A stretch of DNA of 64,000 nucleotides from Diploptera punctata (lineage: Eukaryota; Arthropoda; Insecta; Blattodea; Blaberidae), in contig JASPKZ010007525.1 in assembly GCA_030220185.1 (NCBI GenBank), forward strand, positions 496,001 through 560,000. Reading direction: 5' to 3'. Under the pieces are notes generated by a model. The model worked only from the letters and a program-made list of their open reading frames with translations, was not told where the DNA came from and searched no databases. Below are positions 21,610 to 32,030 of this stretch, one piece after another (the stretch's first letter is position 1; each line of letters begins with the position of its first letter). A program made the position numbers and the translations under genes.

Positions 21610-22680
21610 TCCAACTGCTTTAATCGAGATTGAACCAATGATCCTTCGGACAAGTGTGCTAGAATACCTGTATAATGAATGCACAAATATTGTACATAAT
21701 TATAAAAATCATTAATATTAATGGAATAAATCTTGTTGATGAAACTATTGTGGGTTAAATTATGGATGGCCACAGAGCTGGTAGGCAACCATTATTTAAA
21801 TTTATAATATTATGCAGTGAATTTGTTGAGTGATTTCCTTTTCAGAAAGAAATTTTATCATTACATTAAATTTAAAACCTAGTGTATATAAAGTTGATAG
21901 ACATATCTGACAACCATTGTGTAAATGTATTTACACAAGAAAACTCCTGTGTAATCCACTTTAGTAATAACATTAAAACTTCTACAGATCATGTATCTAA
22001 AGATTTAATGGAACCTTAGTACATTCCACACCCTACATGAAGAAAAATACACACAAAGAATGTAGAGACTCCATTTTGTGTGTAGGGTTCATAGAAGTCA
22101 TCCATAATTTACATCTCGGCAGATGTGATTTTCTTTATTAAATGTTAATTTAATATTGGGACAATAATGTGTTGCTAGGAAGGTGACAAAATTATGTTTA
22201 TTATTACCTTAAATCCAAAACCTTGTAATTATTCTGTGCAGGCTCAGGTGGTGGCATATACCCTGCTTCCTGACTAATGGGCCTGGGTTCAATACCAACA
22301 GGGTTGAAAATTGTAATAGTGAAATTGATTAATGTAATTATTGTAAAATTTTCAATTTTGGAGTAAGTAGGAGTGATAGTGTACAATTTTTAATTGCTAG
22401 ATTGCATACCAGATTCCTGCATTAAATTGCAAGTGATTCTGCAATCCATATGTTGAGTAGGGATGTCATGATGGGGACATTAAGCCTGGTGGATTCCTTG
22501 CTGCTTTTCGTGGGAGTAGGCTTGTGTGCTGGCACTGGGTTTCACCTTCTCCCTTCTTTTCATCATTATCATCCCTCATACAACACACGTATACTACACA
22601 AACATATAAACATGCATTTATCCTACACTCCTAAATGGTGTGCTGAAATGTTGCATAAATTGAAATTAGACAACAGTAAC
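21610..22680. other. AT-rich sequence, no gene supported
   Basis: Two degenerate box-B-like sites (near 21630 on the minus strand and 22285 on the plus strand) are too weak to call. A 101-codon plus-strand frame at 22450-22755 runs into hairpin H7 and matches nothing I recognise. Confidence 0.3.
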
Positions 22681-22690
22681 ACCATATCAA

Positions 22691-22940
22691 GTTTTTTGGA
22701 CTCTAGAAATATCTTACCTCAATTTAATGTTGATTTGTTCTTGAACATGTTTTGATATATTCTTCTACATCATCATCAGCTTTACTAGTAAAGCTAGTCC
22801 AGTAAAGCTGACGATGATATAGAAGAATATATTGAAACATGTTAGAGAACAAATCAACATTAAATTGAGGTAAGATATTTCTAGACTCAAAAAAATTTGG
22901 TAAAAAGAATCTCAAAATATTACTTCCTAAAATAAATAAT
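22691..22940. mobile_element. PLE-tail hairpin insertion H7
   Basis: The arms (about 22691-22790 and 22802-22896) pair from ggactctagaaatatcttac inward. The right side alone continues into the terminal box (tctcaaaatattacttccta). Its core reads CTGACGAT, a 6-bp stem, GAAAC on the right arm; the left arm keeps CTGATGAT but has lost GAAAC. Orientation is opposite to H1. Confidence 0.7.
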
Positions 22941-22947
22941 TAGTAAC

Positions 22948-23340
22948 ATCGGCCGCGATGGACTAGTGGTCCCGTGGGTTCAAACCCAGCTGGGGGTCGA
23001 TGGATTTTTTTAGGATGGAAAAATCCAAGGAGCGAATCCTCTGGGAGGGACTTTAAGCCGTGGGTCCCGAGTCTGAAGATTTTCACGCTCGTAAAAGATC
23101 CTTAAGCCTGAATGAAAAGGCCTTTGCCTTTAAGCAAAATTTACTGAATTTTTCTTGTCCTAGTACTACCTTGGTTTCCTAGATGTCAGCAGGAGACGGA
23201 ACGCTGACCATGGACCACTCAAATGATATCTATACGAAAACAAGTGTAACTAAATTAGTATGGTTCAAATTCTTCCCTGTAGGGGGAGAGCGCCTAAACC
23301 TCTGTTAAGGGAAACATGTGCTTACAAGAAGAAGAACCAT
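22948..23340 (+). mobile_element. SINE family D copy
   Basis: The head has GGCCGCGATGGACTAGTGG (box A like) and GTGGGTTCAAACCCAG (box B), shortened between the boxes. An unrelated body of about 310 bp follows, ending in an aagaagaagaa tail. It abuts hairpins H7 and H8. Confidence 0.5.
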
Positions 23341-23346
23341 AGTTAA

Positions 23347-23583
23347 ATATGGGAAATAACATTGAGGTTCTTAATTCAATAAATGAATGAATGTGTCACT
23401 TCATATCTAACCTCATATTTCATGTTCTTTTAAACACGGGAACTGCAGTTTTGAAGAGGAGTCCCTCTTATATTAATGTCAGTTGAAGATAAGAGGGGCT
23501 CCTCTTGAAAACTGCAGTCCCCGTGTTTAAAAGAACATGAAATATGAGGTTAGATATGAAATGACACATTCATTCAGTGAACA
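23347..23583. mobile_element. PLE-tail hairpin insertion H8
   Basis: The left terminal box gggaaataacattgaggttc is outside the arms. The arms (about 23372-23470 and 23485-23580) contain catatttcatgttcttttaa and cacggg, matching the PLE-1 3' end, which ties this hairpin to the PLE-1 family. A hammerhead-like core is at 23480-23514. Confidence 0.75.
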
Positions 23584-23599
23584 GTAACACCCAGTGCGA

Positions 23600-24740
23600 A
23601 ACCCAAAAACATGAAAACTGCAATGAATGGCATTAGAACACAAACACATTACACTTTAAAAGCTGTTTATTTTGAAGAAAATGTGGGTAAAAGTCTGAGG
23701 ATTGTTTCTGTGCTTTATTTATGCTTACTTAGTCTATTTTATAGGTTTTATACAAATTACCTTTTACTATCAATAAGACAAAGAAAGTTTAAGAAAAGTG
23801 CCAGTGGATTTTGGAATTAATGTGTAGAGAGGCTACTGGCATAAATTTTGTTATAATTTAGTTTGTCAGTATTGACAGCCTAGATGTTGCACTGGTGGTT
23901 CATTGTTCTCATTCCTTTAAAGAGTGGTCATGTATTTAAGATTAGATTCTAAGTATAACATATTTAGACTATGATGTTTCCACATTTTGCATCACAATTT
24001 TGTTTTAAATAATTACTGCAATAAATGTCACAAAACTTATTCCGAGATAAATGTGAAATTAGAAGTACATTAAAGTATAATTTATTGATAGCTACATAGT
24101 TTTACCATGTATATTTTGTGTAATTTCACTTAGATTTTTTTGTATTAAAAGTTCTATCAGACACATTAAAAATTGCTCTCATAACATATCTTTGTGTTTG
24201 AATCTATTGTCTTTACAGACGTTTATGAATAATATTTTTTTTCCTTTGTTCATTATGAATATTAAGTTATTTTATTATATTAACATTTAAACGTTAATGC
24301 CTCATTTTTTAAATACTAAGCTAGAATTAATAACAAAGTAATTAATTAGTGATACAAACACAAAAAAATATTTTTAAAAGTACTTTTTAGAGATAATGTA
24401 TGATTTTTTTTTCAAGGTACTCTATAGGCAATGTTTCTGATGGAAGACTTTAAATTATTTTAAAAGTATGTACAAAAGTTATATTATTAATCAAAATGTA
24501 AAAGAATCATTCAGAAATAGATTAATTTGTAAAAAACAGGAAGTCTGTTATATGTCATTGAGTCACTGTTAATAATTGTGAAAGAGGTAAGAGAGAGTCC
24601 GTTAACTGCAGATGGCAGGTATCTCTGGACATTGATTAATTTCCTATTTCCTCACTACATGGCCAAACGTGTATGTTATCACTAGGGCTAGGATTTTTAT
24701 GTAATAAAAGATAAGATTGTAATGCAGATAGTATACATTA
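23600..24740. other. AT-rich sequence, no gene seen
   Basis: No supportable feature. Confidence 0.35.
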
Positions 24741-24834
24741 TTCAACTGTTTGTGTGAAACCAAAATAATAGACAGTCAGAAGTTTAACTTCTTATTATAC
24801 TACTCAACTTAATATAATAAATTTGGGAATTTTT

Positions 24835-25060
24835 AACATTATGAGGTTTTATTGATAAGAATGAAATGAATCGTGAATTCTTCTTACTTCATACTTCTAT
24901 GTTCTTTTTTTTAAACACAGTATCGGCGACCATCGTCACCATCATCAGCTGTTTTCACATCTGTCTGATGATGGTGACGATGGTCGCCGACCTGCGGTGC
25001 TGTGTTTAAAAAAAACACAGAAGTATGAGGTAAGAAGAATTCATGATTCATTTGATTCTT
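24835..25060. mobile_element. PLE-tail hairpin insertion H9
   Basis: The left terminal box is aacattatgaggttttattg. The arms pair from ttcttcttacttcatacttc inward, through aaacacagtatcggcgacca, with the loop near 24955-24963. A hammerhead-like core lies in the left arm on the minus strand (24917-24954) and a degenerate one in the right arm. Diverged direct copies of about 60 bp flank it (24745-24805 and 25071-25130). Confidence 0.7.
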
Positions 25061-25129
25061 ATATTATTAAACTGTTTGTGCGTGAAACAAAAACAAAGAC
25101 AGTCATAAGTCTAACTTCTCATTATACTA

Positions 25130-26150
25130 TGTTGCAATCTTTTAGTACATACAAATCGTAGCCATAGCTAGCACTGCTTACTGGATTGGTTTATCATACA
25201 TTTTCAAGTGTTTGAATTTTGGTAGGTTGGCACATACACATACAGGGTAGCCATTGTGGTTTAGAGCCCATTGTTAACAAAACAGGATAATGCAGCAATT
25301 TGATAATTATCATAATCCCTTTAAACACATATACTGCAATTTATAACATGAGAATAAGTTGGTTCAGGAGGTATGAAGATATTTGCTTATGATTACGGTC
25401 TGGTAAGCCCAGACACTAGTTCGGATGGTAGCTGCTTTATTATTTGTATTGTATTTTAGGTTATCATTGAATTGTGAGAATGTTAATACTTGAATGACGT
25501 TGAGTACTAGAAGAGAATCCTGGAGTGAAGTTTTCAGTGAATCAAGCATAGAAAGTACTACGGGAGGCACTGTCTCTGTAGAGAAGGTGCTAATTGTTTC
25601 CACATCGTGAAAAGTTGTCTACATGATAGTCTATAATTACAAAAATAAAAGAGTAGGTGTGGCTGAATTTTCCATGATAACCAAATTGGTTAGGTTTTTG
25701 ATACTTTTCAACAAGCTGGATTGAGAAGATGACCCAATATATAGGCTTGGATAACCATCATGGAACCAAGAGATCTAATGCTGAATGCGGGAGCTTGTTT
25801 CTTCTCTGGTTCTTCTACTCTATCACCTAATCATGGAACCTCTCCTTGCTGGACTTTATATGATTCTGATTCGTTATGCTCCCTTCAACCAGTCATGGTG
25901 CCAAGAACAAAAACAAAAATGTGGTAGTGGTTCTGATTCATTTGGTCATAGAACCCCTAGTGCCCGACATAGTAGTGGTTCTGGTTCTTTGTCATCAACC
26001 TTCTCTTCTTCTGCCGCACCTTTATCTAGACCCAGTGGAGAATTTGCAGGCAGCATTTCATCTGAAACAGTCAATAGGCTTAAAAGTGCATCAGATGTTT
26101 TTAAATAAATTTCAGCTCTCTCAGACGTGAGACATGAAGAAATAGTCTTG
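25130..26150. other. No gene supported
   Basis: A 107-codon plus-strand frame at 25785-26108 is Ser/Gly-rich (SSGSGSLSSTFSSSAAPLS) with a hydrophobic start. It has no recognisable domain or splice context, and I do not call it a gene. Confidence 0.3.
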
Positions 26151-26169
26151 CAGCTCTAGCAGAAATTTT

Positions 26170-26490
26170 CACAAGTGAGCATGAACATAACAGTGAGCTA
26201 CATGGTCTTTATAGGAAACCAGGTATAATAAGAACAGTTAAGTCTCGTAGACTGCAATGGGCAGACATGTGACACAAATGGGAAATGAAGGAAGGCATGG
26301 AAGCTTTTTCCAGGAAAACACCCAGTTGGCAGACCAAGAATGAGGTGGGACAATAACATTAACCATGATTTGAGGGAAGTAGATTATACGGAGGATGATT
26401 GGGAGACATTAGCTCAGTATAGGGATATGGGAGAGCTTATGTCTGTGCAGCCATCAACCTATAGGCTCAATAGTGCTAGTAAGTTAGTTA
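26170..26490 (+). pseudogene. LINE 3' end fragment, GDDWKTL family
   Basis: A decayed copy of the C-terminal end seen at 1745-2205. It includes tacatggtctttataggaaa, then the region equivalent to RPRMWWENN (aatgaggtgggacaataaca), and ends in the AMNL-like segment near 26450. Confidence 0.55.
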
Positions 26491-26795
26491 GTTAGTTTGT
26501 TCATGATTTCACTGGAAATATAAGGTCAACAGAAAAAAACAAAACAGGTGGAGGCAACACTCAGTGAGAAGTGTTAAATTAACAATAAAAACATCAGGTG
26601 GAGACAAATTAACACTAAAGAGGAGGAAATTTAAATTTCAAGAGAAAGATGAAGAAATTTACTGCATCATATGTGAAGCAGCTTTTCTGAAAACTGGATA
26701 TGCTGTAGTAGTTGTAAGGGTTGGGTTCTTGAGAAATTTGTTGACATAGAAACGGCCAGAAACAATTATGTCTGTGACAAGTGGAATTAAATTAT

Positions 26796-26930
26796 ATTTG
26801 AAGAGAAAAATTTTCGCCTAGACCGGGACTCGAACCCGGGACTCTTGGCTTTCCGGGCCAAGTGCTCTACCAACTGAGCTACCGAGGCGAGTTACGATCT
26901 AGACGCAAATTTTTCTCTTATGTACGTTGT
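26796..26930 (-). mobile_element. 135-bp tRNA-like mini-element with target duplication
   Basis: AATTAAATTAT stands on both sides (26785-26795 and 26931-26941). On the minus strand the order is a 41-nt leader (tacataagagaaaaatttgc, then gtctagatcgtaact), the tRNA-like body and a trailer gaaaatttttctcttc. Leader and trailer are complementary. Same leader type as the 600-1528 insertion. Confidence 0.7.
26815..26889 (-). tRNA. tRNA-like, anticodon position GGA
   Basis: The D arm is TAGCTCAGTTGGTAGAGCA, the anticodon stem TTGGC/GCCAA has the loop CCGGAAA, and the T arm CCCGGGTTCGAGTCCCGG is perfect. The acceptor CGCCTCG/CTAGGCG has one mismatch. Position 33 is C, not the usual U, which argues against a working tRNA. 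Box A and box B look intact. Confidence 0.55.
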
Positions 26931-27301
26931 AATTAAATTATTTGTATTCAATTCATGTCAGTCTAAAAATAATACATTCTTTGTGTCTGGAACAACAAAC
27001 CACAAATTTTATTTTACATAATTCAGTAAAATTGTCCCAACATAAAGTTTTTAAACAATTATAATTGTAGACAATAATATTGTCCAATTCTTTAAGTTCA
27101 TGTGCATGTAAAAATTGCCCATTTCAATATGGAAAAATCAAATCCAATTAACCAAATTATACTAATGTCCCAGGCTATTAGACTTTCCATTCTGGTATTT
27201 TAAGTTTTTGAGAAGGAAAATTAGTTCTTATCGTTAGAACATCTTTATTTACCCATTTTTGTTTTATTACATAAAACATGACATACATAGATGTTCTTAA
27301 A

Positions 27302-27428
27302 TCCATGGCGTCATAGGGCTTGAAGGCTCTTGGCCTATCAGCTGGCTGTTGACAACACTTGTGCCATTGACAGAGGTGGATGATCATTCAGCCTGCATAA
27401 GGGGTGACTTGTGGTCAGTATGCCATGT
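27302..27428 (-). mobile_element. SINE family B, 3' part
   Basis: The complement contains gatgatcatccacctctgtc and ends in ccatggattt, matching the 3' half of the copy at 30158-30492. Confidence 0.5.
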
Positions 27429-27469
27429 CTCACAATTTTAGCGCCGACTCTGGGACCGAGTGACCCAAG

Positions 27470-28040
27470 GACAATCTGTGAGGTCGTCAGGAGTTGAGCG
27501 ACCTGACGTACTAATGCTCAGGCTGGACCCACTTCAGCAACCAAACACGTCCCCAGCTGGTGCACTGGGGGAAAGGTCGGTGGATCTGCTAGACAGTCCT
27601 CCCGGTCAAGTCCAAGGGACTCGTGAACCATTAGTGGGATAGGCAAGAGTTGAGCGCCTTGTCGTACTATTTGCTCATCTGTTGGAGCTTGCGAGCTCCG
27701 TGCTGGCCCACAAGAGCAGCAGAAGGCGTCCCTGGCGGCAGACCAGGGCTCGGCTCGGACCAGTGCAGAGGGGAGCAACTGTACTGGTTCCTGGCTCAGC
27801 CTACGGGCTCGTCGACAAACTGTGGGGTCGCCAGGAGATGAGCACCTGGATGTACTAAAAGTCTCACACTGTTGGGCTTGTAGCCCTAGCCGGTCTCACA
27901 ACGGCTGCAGGACACGTCCCTGGAGGCAGAACAGGGGAATGGTCGGTGGATCTGCGGCAGCAGTCCTCCCGGCTAGGCTCATGGAGCCCGTGGACCAACT
28001 GTGGGGTCGTCAGGAATGAGCGACCTGGCGACTACGAAGC
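27470..28040. repeat. GC-rich degenerate minisatellite, about 160-190-bp period
   Basis: The phrase caggagttgagcgacctg recurs in diverged form at about 27488, 27643, 27831 and 28010. Linked phrases recur too (ggtcggtggatctgc; cagtcctcccgg; cacgtccctggaggcag). It is much more GC-rich than its surroundings. Open frames across it differ between repeats, so I do not call a protein. Confidence 0.6.
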
Positions 28041-28189
28041 TCAGCAATTCCCAGAAGTTGCAACTCCAACACCCTCTCCCTAGGGGTGTTGGTTTCAGGA
28101 CCAGAACTTGAACGTGGACGCGAAGATACGATGGGGAGGACAAGCACCTAGGACTTGGGAGTATGGTCATGACGACCGAGGTATCCTAA

Positions 28190-28405
28190 GGGGTGGGGGA
28201 AGGGCCTAGATGTCCCACAATTGCTAGCTGGTTTTCTCAATCTGATGCTGCTGTTTATTTTAACAACCCAAATTCCTCATGATACCCATACTGCTGAAAC
28301 TCCATGAGAAAATTTCTTCTCCTATGGGGACTTGAACCAGCATATGCCACATAGCTCTCTGCCAAGCAATGTTGCCTTAGTCCACTCAGCTACGGCGTTG
28401 GACAA
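28190..28405 (-). mobile_element. SINE family B, head and body
   Basis: On the minus strand the head reads GCCGTAGCTGAGTGGACTAA, box B is GGTTCAAGTCC, then agaagaaattttctca and a body matching the copy at 30158-30400. Confidence 0.6.
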
Positions 28406-28442
28406 ATGTATATCAATAAAAAATAAAAGGGGCTGATGTCTA

Positions 28443-28470
28443 CGAGGGTGGATCAAATATAAACCGGAAT
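28443..28470 (+). repeat. Mariner left terminal inverted repeat
   Basis: Pairs with 29708-29735 with one mismatch. Confidence 0.9.
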
Positions 28471-28596
28471 TTGTATCTGGAGGATCTGGTAGCGAACTGC
28501 AAAGGTTGCGGTTTGGAGGGGAAGTTGGTGGGGATGTCTGGAGTAGGGATCTTGATGTGTCGCACTCCGAAGAGCGGCCGCTTGCTTCAGTACGCC

Positions 28597-29662
28597 ATGA
28601 GCGAGCAAGAGGTACACACGTCTGTTGCGCAACGCATTATTATTAAGTTTTTGGCGAAATAAGGCACTAAACCTGAAATTTTGAGAAGGCTCCGTGCGCA
28701 GTTCGGGGAAGCAACCCTTTCGAAGACGCAGGTGTATGATTGGCGCAAAAAAAAATTGCGGGCCGGAATTCAGTGGAAAATGAGCCCCACCAAAGACGGC
28801 AACGAACAAGCATCACTGCAGTCAACATTCGTGCTGTACGGGACCTTATTGAGAAGGATCGGCGCGTAATAATTTCTGAAATTGCTCCACTCGTTGGAAT
28901 AAGCTTCGAAAGTGTTCAAGCCATCATCAGTGATGAACTCAGATTCCGAAAATTGTCTGCCAGGTGGGTTCCTCGGCTCCTCAACCAGGAACAAAAAAAA
29001 AAATGCGCCAGGAAGTGTCTCAGAGGCATCTGAGTCGCTATGAGGAGGAAGGAGATGATTTTCTGAATCGCATTGTGACCTCTGATGAAACTTGGATTCA
29101 TCATTACACCCCAGAGTCAAAACTTTCCAGCATGGAGTGGCGAGAGCGAGGTGCGGCTGGACCAATTAAGGCCAAAACACGCCTTTCAGGTGGAAAAGTC
29201 CTTGCGACTGTTTTTTGGGACTCTGAAGGAGTTTTGCTAGTGGATTTCCTTCATGAACGACGAACAGTGAATGCAGAGTACTACTGCCGGCTTTTGGACG
29301 AGACAAAAGCAGCATATCGCAACAAGCGCCGCCTGAAACCGATCCGAAATGTGATTGTGCTGCATGACAATGCAAGGCCACAAACTGCTCGGTTGACACA
29401 AGAAAAACTGAAGAAAATGCATTGGACACCTCTGGAACATCCTCCTTACAGTCCAGATTTGACACCCTGTGACTACCATTTGTTTGGGCCACTGAAAGAA
29501 GACCTGAGAGGAAGGCGGTTTGGTGACAATGCAGCGGTAGAGGAGTTTGTACGCAACTGGCTGACTACACGTCATCCCTCATTCTTCAAGGACGGCATCA
29601 AAAAGTTGCCAACTCGATGGCAAAAGTGTGTTGGAAATGCAGGAGACTATGTAGAAAAATGA
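28597..29662 (+). pseudogene. Mariner transposase (DD34D), frame-broken
   Basis: It starts MSEQEVHTSVAQRIIIKFLA, has a stop at about 28660, then continues through the helix-turn-helix region (GEATLSKTQVYDW). Frame changes occur at A runs at 28747-28755 and 28993-29003. The catalytic domain (28964-29662) is open: TSDETWIHHY (first Asp), VLHDNARPQTA (second) and YSPDLTPCDYHLF (third), with 34 residues between the last two. It would cut and paste at TA sites. The intact catalytic half suggests a fairly young copy. Confidence 0.9.
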
Positions 29663-29707
29663 GGTGGTGGTTTTGTATTTTTTGTTAATTCAATAAAATT
29701 GTAAACA

Positions 29708-29735
29708 ATTCCGGTTTATATTTGATTCACCCTCG
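29708..29735 (-). repeat. Mariner right terminal inverted repeat
   Basis: Complement of the left repeat, followed by the TA duplication. Confidence 0.9.
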
Positions 29736-29739
29736 TACA

Positions 29740-30050
29740 AACTAAAATTTGTTAAAGAGTTCCTACTACTATTTGCATATGATGTTACATGTTATTGATC
29801 CAAGATCTGACATCATAGTTTAAACAATTATAATAGAAGAGTTCTACATGTTATTACCATAGTGTATTGATAATGCATTGGATTGGTATTCACAAGGTCG
29901 TGTATTGTAGCACAGCAAATTGTTTTATTTTTATTTATGTGAAAGATAGTATGCCTTTGTTGAGAAGAGAAATAAAAATGGTGGATTCCGTGTTGTAATT
30001 TACAGGATTGAGGGAAACTTGTTAAAGGAATATGGATATAGAATAATTCA
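29740..30050. other. AT-rich sequence, no gene seen
   Basis: A weak box-B-like stretch near 29900 is not convincing. Confidence 0.3.
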
Positions 30051-30054
30051 TCTT

Positions 30055-30155
30055 ATAATTGAAATTCATCACAGAGATAATTCATTAAATTAAAATTGCT
30101 CACAGAGATAATTCATTACAATTAAAACTGATCTGAGGTAATTTGTCAATATAGT
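30055..30155. repeat. Degenerate short satellite, block 1
   Basis: Imperfect units of about 35-45 bp built on aattaaaattgctcacagag and ataattcatta. The same unit recurs at 30775-30910 and 50283-50480. Confidence 0.5.
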
Positions 30156-30157
30156 CC

Positions 30158-30492
30158 CGCGCCGTAGCCGAGTGGTTAAGGCAGGAAGCCTTGGCGCAGA
30201 GCTATGGGACTTGCGCAGGTTCGAGTCTCCAAGGGGGGAAGAAATTTTCTCGTATTTCGGCCAGTATGGGACCGATGCCCATCCAGCATCGTGAGGCATT
30301 TGGGTAGCTACAATAAGTAGCGGTTCCAGGTTGAGAAAACCAGTTATAATGGCTGGGGGACTTGACATGCTGACCACATGTCACCCCTACACTGGCTGAT
30401 GATCATCTACCTTTGTGATTGACACGTGGATGTGAGGCCAGCAGCCAGATGGTAGGCTAAGGGCCTTCTAGGCCTGTCGTGCCATGGAATTA
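30158..30492 (+). mobile_element. SINE family B, full-length copy
   Basis: The head GCCGTAGCCGAGTGGTTAAG (box A) and GCGCAGGTTCGAGTCT (box B) resemble a type II (Leu/Ser) tRNA. The body has agaaattttctcgtatttcg and ggttgagaaaaccagtt. The tail is gggccttctaggcctgtcgt followed by ccatggaattattatt. It sits inside the short satellite. Confidence 0.7.
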
Positions 30493-30497
30493 TTATT

Positions 30498-30720
30498 ATT
30501 CATCATCATCCAGGGATTAAGCCTGTTGGCTCGTTCCGGTTTCATGAAAGCTAGAATTGTTAAAATTGTTCAGACCGTCTTCTGTGTGGGCGACCAACAT
30601 TTCTCCTTCCGTGCGGTTTATAATTTAGCAATAATTTTGGAAATCTTCCTTCTGGCATTCTATCAATATGTTCTTTCCAGTCGTTCCTATACATGAGAGC
30701 ATTTAGTAATAATAATAATA
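30498..30720 (-). pseudogene. LINE 3' end fragment
   Basis: The minus strand reads NDWKEHIDRMPEGRFPKLLL and NVGRPHRRRSEQF, the basic C-terminus of a non-LTR ORF, then ends near 30498. Confidence 0.6.
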
Positions 30721-30758
30721 ATAATAATAATGATAATAATAATTTATTATTATTATTA
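30709..30758. repeat. (AAT)n microsatellite
   Basis: Imperfect AAT/ATT units. Confidence 0.9.
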
Positions 30759-30774
30759 ATTTGACATATAACTA

Positions 30775-30910
30775 AAAATGACCACACAGATAATTAGTCA
30801 TGTAATGAAAATTGATCATATAATTCATATTGGTCAGAGATATTCATCATGTAATTAAAATTGGTCATTGAGAGTTCTTCTTATAGCCCAATTAAAATTG
30901 TTTACAGATA
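30775..30910. repeat. Degenerate short satellite, block 2
   Basis: Units such as gtaatgaaaattgatcatat and gtaattaaaattggtcattg; block 2 ends at the errantivirus-type insertion. Confidence 0.5.
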
Positions 30911-30915
30911 GGGGC
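30911..30915. repeat. 5-bp target duplication (GGGGC), left
   Basis: Repeated at 40501-40505. Confidence 0.85.
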
Positions 30916-31737
30916 TGTTAAGGCCACGTCTCTTTAAAACAATGGTAGCGTTTTATATCAACTGCCTGCGGAAATCTAGAGACGGGTTAACATTAGTCAC
31001 CTAAGAGTTGGATAATTATTCAGTAGGATAACAAAAGCCAGGTTGCTATACATAGAAATAAGTTAATTATTTTAACAATAGTACTATATTTAAAAACAAC
31101 AGATTAAAACAATAATTAAAACAAGATGAACAAAAACCACAATAAAATTAATTAAAGATATAAACAATATTCTATCTTTAAATTTACTACCCTAAACCAA
31201 TTGCCTCAATTGAATACTCAATGAGCCTGAGCAAATAATAAAATAGCTTTAAAAAGTTAAATATCTTTGACCGACTAAGTTAGAAAACTGAGTTTATTCC
31301 AGCAAACCAAATGTAGAAAACATATATTATTTTATGTTAAGTCAAAATAAAGAAGCAGACTTACAAATGAGTGTTATAGGTGACATCCAAGTAGAGCTGG
31401 TTACAACTGCGTACGGGCTAGAGATCGCTAGCCACCGACGAGATGATTTAGGGGTTTCAACCCCTAGTTCTTATATACTTAAAGTGGGTCGCTTTCATTT
31501 GACGTGAAAGTGGTAGTAAGAAATCATTTCGTGCCAATACGGGATTGGTACACGTCCATCGGATATGCATTTATAATTAAATAATTGTCTAAAAAGCCCT
31601 AATAATTATAATATCAACTATTTATAGGGGACTAATCAATTTTTAATACCCTTTTGATAACTATAATTTCCGGCTATCACAATATCAATTTTGAGTCTAA
31701 TAAACAAAGAAAAACCTCTAAATTTTGGGGCATAACA
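30916..31737 (-). repeat. 3' LTR of the errantivirus-type element
   Basis: Near-identical to 39678-40500. The ends TGTTA/TAACA are short inverted repeats. Confidence 0.92.
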
Positions 31738-31752
31738 GATCCTTCCCTCGCA
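31738..31752 (-). promoter_or_regulatory. Polypurine tract
   Basis: On the minus strand GCGAGGGAAGGATC abuts the 3' LTR, the expected plus-strand primer position. Confidence 0.65.
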
Positions 31753-32030
31753 AGAATTCGCAATAAGATTTTTGAAGAAAACCTTTTGTGAACTTCGAAA
31801 AATCGTGGCTTACCTATTTTATCATTTGCTTTGGCTCTTACAATTTATCATAGTGATTCTATGGATGCAAGAATTCAATTGGTCTGAGTCTGAAAACGTT
31901 GGTATTCTACTTCATATATAAATAAGTCTTTGTTTTTCCGTGGATAGTAGGGTCGAGTGCAAACAAAACAAAAATATAGAATCATCATGGACTTCTCTTT
32001 GACGTGGCGTAGCCTCTCGTATACGTGGCC

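Larger units (their letters stand above)
28443..29735 (+). mobile_element. Complete mariner element (1293 bp) with TIRs
   Basis: TA duplications at 28441-28442 and 29736-29737 flank 28-bp terminal inverted repeats (CGAGGGTGGATCAAATATAA at the left; one mismatch to the right end). Length is typical of mariner. Confidence 0.9.

Noticed and set aside
22450..22755. 101-codon plus-strand frame
   Set aside because: Its end lies inside hairpin H7 and its start shows no coding pattern; not supported.
25785..26108. 107-codon plus-strand open frame, Ser/Gly-rich
   Set aside because: No domain, no splice or promoter context, and an overlapping alternative frame of similar length; likely chance.
27460..28019. 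Several GC-rich open frames
   Set aside because: They fall in the minisatellite and are not conserved between its units.
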